From: Bacteroidales bacterium
GTDB lineage: Bacteria; Bacteroidota; Bacteroidia; Bacteroidales; P3
Reading direction: 5' to 3'
Assembly (NCBI GenBank): GCA_017550405.1
Contig: JAFZPH010000062.1
Span: 1 to 64,000 of the forward strand
DNA: 64,000 nt
Shown here: piece after piece, positions 34,990-43,100 of the stretch
Position numbering within the stretch: position 1 is the stretch's first letter
How the letters are laid out: the number at the start of each line of letters is the position of its first letter
Notes under the pieces: model-generated
The model's input: only the letters and a program-made list of their open reading frames with translations
Told to the model about the DNA's origin: nothing
The model's database searches: none
Program-made: the position numbers and the translations under genes

Positions 34990-36345
34990 ATGTCCGATTT
35001 GGATAGCAAGCGCCGCGAAATGACCGAAACGCCAGTGCCCCGACTGGTATTCCGTCTTGCTATACCGTCGATGATCAGCATGGTGGTCACGGCACTCTAC
35101 AATGTCGTCGACGCCGCATTCGTCGGCAGGCTGTCGACTGAGGCCACTGCAGGCATCGGCATAGCCTTTGCCTACATGACCTTCATCCAGGCGGTGGGGT
35201 TCTTTTTCGGTCACGGCTCCGGCAACCATATCTCGCGTGCACTGGGTGGCCGCAACTATTCCGATGCGGCCATCATGGCCTCGGTGGGGTTTTTCTCGCC
35301 GCTTATTGTGGGACTGCTGTCTGCACTCGTCGGCTTGCCGCTGCTGCCACAACTCGTTGTGCTGCTCGGGGCTCCACCCCAAGTCGTACCCCATGCATGC
35401 AACTACCTTCGGTACATCCTGCTGGCATCGCCATTCATGATGTCAGCCCTCACCCTCAACAACCAGCTGCGACTCCAGGGCAACGCACGTTTCGGGATGA
35501 TAGGCATCGTCAGCGGAGCCATCCTGAACATCATCCTCGACCCCATTCTAATCTTTGCGTTCGACATGGGGGTTACCGGTGCCTCGGTAGCCACCGCCGT
35601 CAGCCAACTGTTTGCATGGGGGCTATTGCTGCGCGGCACCATGCGCGGCGACTCCGTCCATATCCGTTTTGCCAATTTCAAACCCTCGTGGGTCTGCTAC
35701 CGCGAAATCATTGCCGGAGGGCTCCCGTCGCTCTTCAGGCAAGCATTCAACTGTGCCTCGGCGGTGATGCTCAACTATGCTGCTGCCCGTTATGCCCCTG
35801 TGGGACAGGAAGCATCGTCGGTGGCGGCCTTTGCCGTCGTGTCGCGTACCACCATGTTCGCCTTCTCGCTTATCTTGGGATTCACGCAGGGCTTCCAGCC
35901 CGTGTGCGGCTTCAACTATGGTGCCAAGCTCTACCACCGTGTACGCCAGGCGTACCACTTCACACTTGGAGTCTCCACCGCCATGCTTACCCTCCTCTCG
36001 GTATTGGGCTATCTATTCGCACCGCAGATCATCTCCCTATTCCGTAGCGAAGACCCCGTGCTGATTGACATTGGTGCCAGCGCCCTGCGGTGGCAATGCA
36101 TCATTTTTCCGCTCTGCACACTGGCCACTACTACCGGCATGCTCTTTCAGAACATCCGGCTAACCCTCCCCGCCACACTCCTGTCCATCGCCCGGCAGGG
36201 TCTCTTTTTCATTCCGGCAGTCATTATCCTGCCCCATTTCCTCGGCATCCACGGTGTCGAGATGGCTCAAGCCACCGCCGACCTCTGCACATTCCTGCTC
36301 ACCATTCCCTTCGCCGTTTGGATAAACCGCAAACTGACACGGTAA
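34990..36345 (+). CDS. MATE-family efflux transporter
   Basis: This 451-residue protein has about 12 hydrophobic segments in two homologous halves. The N-terminal RLAIPSMISMVVTALYNVVDAAFVG and the second-half SLFRQAFNCASAVMLNYAAA are typical MATE helix-1 and helix-7 signatures, and GFTQGFQPVCGFNYGA matches the conserved MATE loop. Members expel cationic drugs or metabolites with Na+ or H+ coupling; the substrate here is unknown. It is preceded by a repeat-rich gap and followed by a small minus-strand frame. Confidence 0.95.
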   Translation: MSDLDSKRREMTETPVPRLVFRLAIPSMISMVVTALYNVVDAAFVGRLSTEATAGIGIAFAYMTFIQAVGFFFGHGSGNHISRALGGRNYSDAAIMASVGFFSPLIVGLLSALVGLPLLPQLVVLLGAPPQVVPHACNYLRYILLASPFMMSALTLNNQLRLQGNARFGMIGIVSGAILNIILDPILIFAFDMGVTGASVATAVSQLFAWGLLLRGTMRGDSVHIRFANFKPSWVCYREIIAGGLPSLFRQAFNCASAVMLNYAAARYAPVGQEASSVAAFAVVSRTTMFAFSLILGFTQGFQPVCGFNYGAKLYHRVRQAYHFTLGVSTAMLTLLSVLGYLFAPQIISLFRSEDPVLIDIGASALRWQCIIFPLCTLATTTGMLFQNIRLTLPATLLSIARQGLFFIPAVIILPHFLGIHGVEMAQATADLCTFLLTIPFAVWINRKLTR

Positions 36346-36367
36346 AAACACTAGGGAATTATTTATT

Positions 36368-36493
36368 TTACTTCCACCTCTTGTTGGTGGAATTATTTTC
36401 AAACCACTCCTGATGGTCTTGTATCTCCTCCTTTTGATTAAACAATTGGCCAAAGGCCGGAATTAGATTCAATGAAAATTTCAATTCATGCAT
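36368..36493 (-). CDS. possible 41-residue small protein
   Basis: A minus-strand frame from ATG at 36491-36493 to TAA at 36368-36370 reads MHELKFSLNLIPAF and continues with a Gln/Glu/His-rich, Trp-containing end. Composition is protein-like and unlike a shadow frame, and the gap has no other gene. It lies just beyond the M4 protease terminator, so it would need its own promoter. It may instead be a remnant of a longer protein. Weak call. Confidence 0.3.
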   Translation of the reverse strand: MHELKFSLNLIPAFGQLFNQKEEIQDHQEWFENNSTNKRWK

Positions 36494-36512
36494 CGAATCA
36501 CCAACAAGACCA

Positions 36513-36554
36513 TAAAAAGAGAGCCACGGCAAGCGAGGTGTGCTTGCCGTGGCT
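36513..36554 (-). terminator. intrinsic terminator of M4 protease gene
   Basis: The 13-bp arms AGCCACGGCAAGC (36522-36534) and GCTTGCCGTGGCT (36542-36554) pair perfectly, and the minus strand continues into CTCTCTTTTT. It lies 29 bp past the gene's stop codon. Confidence 0.8.
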
Positions 36555-36582
36555 GGATTGGCTAAAAAAATAGTTAGTAAGG

Positions 36583-39500
36583 TCAGCGGACGATAAGCGT
36601 TTTGATGTCAAGTGATGAGCCTTGAGACTCAACGCGGATGGTGTATTGTCCAGTTGGTATAGATTGAAGGTTAATGGTGTGAGTTGTTTGGTCAACGTCT
36701 AGATCTGCGGAGTAAAATACTTGACTTGTGGCATTGGCGATAACAATGACTGCGCTGGAGATGTTTGGGGACAAATCATAACTGACAACGACTTGGCTAT
36801 TTGCAGGATTGGGAGATAGATTTGTAATCTTACCCAATGTGGTTGTGACATAGAGGCTATCGTAATCTTTGTATCCATCGGATGTGGCAATCACTTCAAG
36901 TTTATATTTTGCTGATGTGGAAGCTGTAACAGACAAGCTCTCACCACTGCCAATCAATGAATCAGATGAATTATACCAGTTGTAGATTGCATTTTCTCCG
37001 ATATTATCAGCAGACATTGTAATGTTTGTGTTTCTCATCACAAACATATCATTACCAGCTTCGGCATTAAATAGATAGGAACGCTCGGTTTTGTCAACCA
37101 TAACAGTGAGGCTTCCTTGAAGGACACCTGTAATGGGGTCGTATTCGTCAATAATATATTCATATCGATCTTTTTCGGAATATTCCTGCGTAAGGAAGTT
37201 GACCTGCATTATCATATAACCCTCGTAATTGGCTGGAATGACAAAGTTGTGAATCTGGGCATTTGAGCCAATAACTAGGAACGTAGAGTCATTAATTTTT
37301 TTGAGGTCAGTTAATGAACCTCCATTCTGCATCCAAAGTCGAATGAGCATTGTATCGAAAATTAACCGTATTTCTGCTTCGTTGTATAGCGGACTTCCAA
37401 CTTCGTTTTGAGGAGAATAACACTTCAAGGTAGTATAGAACTGGTCACTGGTTGGATTGTCAATGGTGGAAATTGCAACATCAGTTATCATATTACCTAT
37501 CCAGATAGTATTGGAAACAACAATATTTTTGCATGAAATGTTATTGTTGTTTATCACATTATATGCCGTATTCGGTCCTTCTGTATATGGCATTTCATCG
37601 TCAACCGATACAATTCTTGTCAATAATGCATAGTCTCTATCATAATTATTTAACCAAGATATGCCAGTAATGCTTGGAAAGAATACTGGAATACATACTG
37701 TTGCAGAATTTCCATCTGAAATTGGCGGGATGGCAGTCTCACCCACTTCAGACCAAGATGCATCCCAAATATTTGGAGAAGCAGTTGTTCCTCTTTTACG
37801 ATATAGTTTTATCACAGCATTTTCTGTGGGTATAGAACCTTCCTTGGCGTGAATAGTTATATATACATAATTAGTGCTATTATGCATTGCTGTTTGATGA
37901 GTAGTACCCCCATCGTTATTTCTACGCACCCAAATATCTGGACTGTTGTCGATTCCATTAAATATGGCTATATTCGGTTCAGAGCCATCGTCGAAGACAT
38001 TATCTCGTGTATAATAATCTGACAAAAGACCAACAGCACGCCATGCCTCAATAATAGTATACAACACTTCTGGGCTGTCATGATACAATTCTCTTGCAGA
38101 ACGTATTGTATACTCACAGGCATCTTTGTAGTCAGTTTGGCTGTCCATATATGTGGTTTCGGCACGAAAAACAATTCTGGCAGCATCCTGTATCCCTATG
38201 CCATTTACATTGTAGTGATAACCAAAATCATTAGTTCCAGATCCCCCGTTGGCGAGCAAGTAGAACCAATAGTTCAGCACACCTGCATTTTTATGACGTT
38301 CGGGTCGTGGATTATCCCAATATTGTCCTTTATATGTATTAGGATGGTTCTTGGCTTTTGGATTAGCCATGTTGCGCTTATATCCAGAACAAAGATAAGT
38401 ATCTTCGCCTATCAGCCAGGTTTGCTTGCCCGTAGTAGCCCAATTTTCGACACAAGCCCCCCATATATCGCTCAATCCTTCGTTTATGGCATTGGTCTCA
38501 TTGGTCTCAGCCGTATCAATATCAAAACGGTTCACTTTATGATGGAAAATGGCATGGGCGAATTCGTGTGCAACAATATCAAGCGACGTTAGGATGTCAC
38601 TTTCATCGTTACCATCACCGAATTCTAAATGGTTGTCATATGCATCGTAGATGGAATTGTTAAAAGTGAATACAGGATTCCCAGATGCATCGAAACCTTC
38701 CAGTATATTGGCGTGTACAAACGCATTGATCTCACAACCATGATTGTCCAAGCTACGCCATCCATGGTTGTACAAGAAATAATCATAGGTTTGTTCAAGC
38801 CCCCAATGGGCATCTAACGCGCCATCATCCTTGTTGGTTTGGTGTTCTATGGTAGTCCAAACATTGTCATTATCATCTTTAAACTCAGTGATAATCTTCG
38901 TAGGATCATAATAGTATTTGTTCCTCAGGTTCCTGGTATGAATACGCCTGCTTTCATCATACAGCCAGTATTCATGACCGAAACACAGAAAGTCATTCAC
39001 ATCGAAAGTGGTTATTGGTTGTATTCCGCTGTACCGTGTGTACGCAGAACCGATAGAACTGGAGAAGTTTGTTGCTGACACATACCCTTCTGGAGTTCCG
39101 TTATAAGCATTAACATACACAAGTCCGTTCATTGGCATCACATGCATGCGGTAACATAGGTACAATGTTGTGTCTGTTGCGTCTTGCTTGCTGTGACAGA
39201 TTACTACTTCGGGAACATCCTTAACTACAATAGCAGAGTCTGCAAAAAAACCATCCCACATCGCGGCAATATATTTGCGGGCAGACGCAACAGCCACATC
39301 AATCCCTACGTTTGGTTGAGTCACTATATTTTGACAACGATAGTATTCTCCATTTGCATAAACAATGTGTCCATCTTTCAGATGCACTTGTACAGTAGTT
39401 CCTTCCACAAGAACACCGTTATAGTATTGCTTGTACTTCATGTGTGTATAGCCTAATGAATCTGTATAAGTGGAAGTTTCACTAATCAGGGAATCACCAC

Positions 39501-39687
39501 TGTACACACCATTATCTACAAAAGAGTTTCCTTGTGGCAGGTCGAACCGGTTTACAAGCATCATAGACATATTGTATTCGTCGCCCACTTGTAGGTTGTC
39601 TGTAATACGCAGGCGATTTATTGTTTGAGCACACATTGACTGCACATACACTACAGCAAACAGCAATAACAAAAATTTGTTCTTCAT
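36583..39687 (-). CDS. M4 (thermolysin-like) metalloprotease with T9SS type-A sorting domain
   Basis: This 1034-residue protein has a signal peptide (near SMCAQ), an FTP/propeptide-type N-region to about residue 220, and a catalytic domain with zinc motif IVAHEFAHAIFHH (HEFAH near residue 375) and the third ligand in NEGLSDIWG, about 30 residues later, as in thermolysin. A beta-rich region follows and the last ~80 residues (SPNPANSQVVVSYDL ... LQSIPTGQYTIRV ... LIVR) are a T9SS type-A sorting domain. It is therefore an exported, surface- or medium-located protease. A small lipoprotein gene ends 9 bp upstream, so the two probably share an mRNA. Codon use is more AT-rich than that of housekeeping neighbours. 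Confidence 0.95.
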   Translation of the reverse strand: MKNKFLLLLFAVVYVQSMCAQTINRLRITDNLQVGDEYNMSMMLVNRFDLPQGNSFVDNGVYSGDSLISETSTYTDSLGYTHMKYKQYYNGVLVEGTTVQVHLKDGHIVYANGEYYRCQNIVTQPNVGIDVAVASARKYIAAMWDGFFADSAIVVKDVPEVVICHSKQDATDTTLYLCYRMHVMPMNGLVYVNAYNGTPEGYVSATNFSSSIGSAYTRYSGIQPITTFDVNDFLCFGHEYWLYDESRRIHTRNLRNKYYYDPTKIITEFKDDNDNVWTTIEHQTNKDDGALDAHWGLEQTYDYFLYNHGWRSLDNHGCEINAFVHANILEGFDASGNPVFTFNNSIYDAYDNHLEFGDGNDESDILTSLDIVAHEFAHAIFHHKVNRFDIDTAETNETNAINEGLSDIWGACVENWATTGKQTWLIGEDTYLCSGYKRNMANPKAKNHPNTYKGQYWDNPRPERHKNAGVLNYWFYLLANGGSGTNDFGYHYNVNGIGIQDAARIVFRAETTYMDSQTDYKDACEYTIRSARELYHDSPEVLYTIIEAWRAVGLLSDYYTRDNVFDDGSEPNIAIFNGIDNSPDIWVRRNNDGGTTHQTAMHNSTNYVYITIHAKEGSIPTENAVIKLYRKRGTTASPNIWDASWSEVGETAIPPISDGNSATVCIPVFFPSITGISWLNNYDRDYALLTRIVSVDDEMPYTEGPNTAYNVINNNNISCKNIVVSNTIWIGNMITDVAISTIDNPTSDQFYTTLKCYSPQNEVGSPLYNEAEIRLIFDTMLIRLWMQNGGSLTDLKKINDSTFLVIGSNAQIHNFVIPANYEGYMIMQVNFLTQEYSEKDRYEYIIDEYDPITGVLQGSLTVMVDKTERSYLFNAEAGNDMFVMRNTNITMSADNIGENAIYNWYNSSDSLIGSGESLSVTASTSAKYKLEVIATSDGYKDYDSLYVTTTLGKITNLSPNPANSQVVVSYDLSPNISSAVIVIANATSQVFYSADLDVDQTTHTINLQSIPTGQYTIRVESQGSSLDIKTLIVR

Positions 39688-39696
39688 TGTATTTTT

Positions 39697-40098
39697 CTAT
39701 TTTATATAAATTAATATTAAACTGGTCCAGTCGACATTAAAGTCACCGCTTACCACGCCGTCCATCCCGTTGATATGGCCTATTGTTTCCCCTTTGCAGT
39801 TCATCAGCTGTCGCGCATGGTCACTGCTCGTCGGCATGATATCAAACAGGAAGGCTTGACTACCGTCCTCCAACAAGCAGGCATAAATCTTAAAACTTCC
39901 GGACGGTAGTTCACAAGATTTTTCGATGAGTGTTTTCATCCAAGTTAATTCCTCTAATGGATTGTCCACATTACACCATGGACAAGGTGATGACAGTTGA
40001 CAGTGACATTGTTTTTCCTTATTACAACTAGTAGTTACACTTAACATAACCGTTACAATAAGTGCTATAAGAATAATTAGTATTCTGTTTTTTTTCAT
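39697..40098 (-). CDS. small lipoprotein, unknown function
   Basis: The start MKKNRILIILIALIV (133 residues) gives a lipoprotein signal with lipobox VTTSC (Cys near residue 24); an upstream ATG is rejected. The mature part is Cys-rich at first (CHCQLSSPCPWC) and then mixed alpha/beta, with a WMKTLIEKSCELPSG segment. It lies 9 bp before the M4 protease gene on the same strand and may be a partner, chaperone or inhibitor of it. That is inference from position alone. I recognise no family. Confidence 0.7.
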   Translation of the reverse strand: MKKNRILIILIALIVTVMLSVTTSCNKEKQCHCQLSSPCPWCNVDNPLEELTWMKTLIEKSCELPSGSFKIYACLLEDGSQAFLFDIMPTSSDHARQLMNCKGETIGHINGMDGVVSGDFNVDWTSLILIYIK

Positions 40099-40133
40099 TT
40101 CTGATATATTTTGTTTATTGTTTTGAGGGGTAT

Positions 40134-40165
40134 GATAGGGGCTGCGTGGAAGGGCAGCCCCTATC
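40134..40165 (-). terminator. terminator-like hairpin after the 1777-residue gene
   Basis: The 12-bp arms GATAGGGGCTGC (40134-40145) and GCAGCCCCTATC (40154-40165) pair perfectly. It separates the giant gene from the lipoprotein/M4 pair. Confidence 0.7.
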
Positions 40166-40179
40166 TGCTCCACGGTTGG

Positions 40180-43100
40180 TTATTTCTTCACGAGTTTGAG
40201 GTAGGTGATTTTATCGGCATTGTCGTGCTGGGTTTTGATGCGGACGATGTAGGCGGCGGAGGGGAGGTTGGAGATGTTGAAGTGGTCGGAGCCTGTGAAG
40301 GTGGCCACGGTGCGTCCGTTCATGTCCATGACGAGGATTTCAAGGACTTTGTCGGAGGTGCCGACGACGGAGCCCCCTGAAAGGGGGTTGCTCATTTCAA
40401 TCGCGACCCCTGAAAGGGGGTTGCTCATTTCAATCGCGACCTCACCAGTGGTGGGGTTGGGCTTTAGTGTGGGGTCGGGGGAATTGTCAGCATCGCGTCC
40501 AGCCCTTTCGATCGGGGAGGACTTGGGAGATGCCAACAGGTCAGCCACCGGGACACAGTAGTAGTAGATACAAAGTTTCTTATCGACACAGACAAGGGCA
40601 TATACACAGGCGGTCACGCCATCGGACAGGTCACCTTGGCTGAATGCGCACAGTCCGTTCACTCCTGTGCCCGTAAGGGTGTAATTGACAACCGACTGCG
40701 GGTTGCTCCATACAGCCAACACATCCGTTACCCCAGACACATAGATGGAGAAATCGCAATAGATGGTATTAACCCCGGTGATGGTGCCGTTGGGTGTTAT
40801 CGAACCAGAAGCCAGTTGCGAACAATTGATGTCGGGAGTGAGGTCGATGCTGAAATCCACATTACATTTAGAGCCCTTAATCATAAATGAGGCCACCATG
40901 GGGTCAAGTATCGACACCTCAAGTTCAAGAGTGAAATAGTAGCAGTTGCTTGGTGTGATGGAGGTAGCGGCAAAGGTGATATTAGTAATTGTTATATTTC
41001 CAGAGATAAGGTCAAACAGAGGTGTCAATGTGTTAAAAGTTCGTGTCGTATGTGAATTATTGCACACTGTGACATCAATCTCATAAATCAGATGGCAGTC
41101 TTTGACGTGGCTATCTTTGCACACATAACTGATGTCGATGCTGTCGCACTTGCACACATCATCTTCTTGAAGGACAAAGGGTTTTGAGGTAGATTTGCAT
41201 TCTTCAAAATAGTTTACCGAGAGGTAATAGGAGCCGAAGCCGTTCAATGGCAGCATCAAAGGATAGGGTTGATAGCCGAATGGTCCATTTTGTGAGAGGT
41301 AATTGTTATAGTACCAATCCCAACCATAAGGTTGAAGTAAAGGTAACAAACCATACACAGGAAGACTGGTTTCTGCTAGAGAATCGCAAACCTTATAGCA
41401 GCCTGTCAGCAAGGCGTCGAAGTCGGGAGCCGCAGGGATGTTGATGACAGCGGAATCGGAGCGGCAGCCGGACACCGGGTCGTAGTAATAGGCGATAGCC
41501 GGGCCTGGATAATGGTAATAAGCGGTGTTGCCGTAATCGCCGTTACTCCAATGGAGTAACTGAGATGGGTTGTTGCTAATCAGCTTGAATGGGTGCTGGT
41601 CAATGCAGTGCTGAGTGGGGTCGATGGAAATTGAGGGAGCGGGAGGAGGAGCCACAACGGTGATAGTCACCGGGTCAGCCTGAGCGGAGCAACCTTCATC
41701 GTTGGTAATCGTCAAATTAATGGTATACGTGCAGCCGTAACTTGGAGCGGTGAAGCTGATTGTACCAGTAGTATAAGGGACTGTTGTCTGTGCTACGCTT
41801 TCGTAAACAGACCATGCATACGTATAGTTATTTTCATTGTCTGGCTTGCCATAAAGAACGATTTCCTCTCCAGTGCAGTAGTAATATTTCTTAGGGATGA
41901 TGACAGCAGAGGGTTTGTTTTTGAATGGTACATTGACACTTACCTCGGTTTTGCAGTAATTATCATTGGTGACAACCACGCTATAGTCGTCGGTGTTATC
42001 AACAATGTTAGTGTATGAGTTACTGTTAGACGAGGGGGACCAATCATAGTATGCGATGATGTCTGGGGATGGAGTATTACCATCTATTCGGTATTCTAAC
42101 GTTACTTCATTCCCCGGGCAAATAGGCAAATTCTCGTCATCATAAATATATATTGATTCAACTTTCAATTCGTTTTCAAACGAGGTAATCTTTAATGTAT
42201 CGTGGCTTTCACAGTTGTTTTCATCAGTGACAATTACATTCACAGTATACTCTAGAGGATTAATAGGGTTGAATCTAAACGTGTGATAAACTGAATTTCC
42301 ATTTGTATCCAAACATGTCCCACCATCTCCAAAATCCCAGCGTGAGTGAACGATAGTGTGAGGCGAGGGCAATGTGGCTGTCAGTTGGATGGCGGTGTTA
42401 TTGCAAGTCTGGTGTATATGTCCCGTATTGGCTGAAGTAATATCCACTGGCAGATTGCTGGTATTCTCAATATCGACTGAGCCAATCGGGCAGGGCGGTA
42501 CCAATGGCATTCCGTCATAAGCGTACAGTTCGAAGGTGAAATGCCCCCCACTGCCTGTAGGATATGTGATTACGGATTGACTGACAGGGAAAGTTAGGTA
42601 GTTGATATTACCGCCAGCTTCTGTCACCTTTATCATAATTACCTTGCTGGCATCAAGGCATTGGGAGTTGTTATGGATGACGATGGAGGAACAGGCCTTC
42701 TGCAAAGAGAAGTCTGGCAGGAAGTCGACAGTGAACATTGTCGTGGAAGAGATGCATGGGTCTTCTGCCTCTGCCCGCGCCTTTACCACTATGTCGCCAA
42801 TGGAGGTGACCGGAAGCGTCAGGTACTCATTAAAGGGACCACTGATGATTTTGTTGCCGACATCGCCCGAAAGGACACTCCAGACAATTGGCATCGGTGG
42901 GTCAATTACACTGAACGAAACCGTCCTGTTGCAGTAGTCGATGGAGGGGGAACCCATTTTGAGCAGCTGACACAGTATAGCCTCGTTTTTCACTTCCGTG
43001 GTGCATCTTGGGTTGGTGCGACTAATAATCATGCAGGAATAGTCCACGCCCCCACCCAGCGAAGCCGGCACCGTATTGTTGGTATCAGAAGTGTGGCCCC

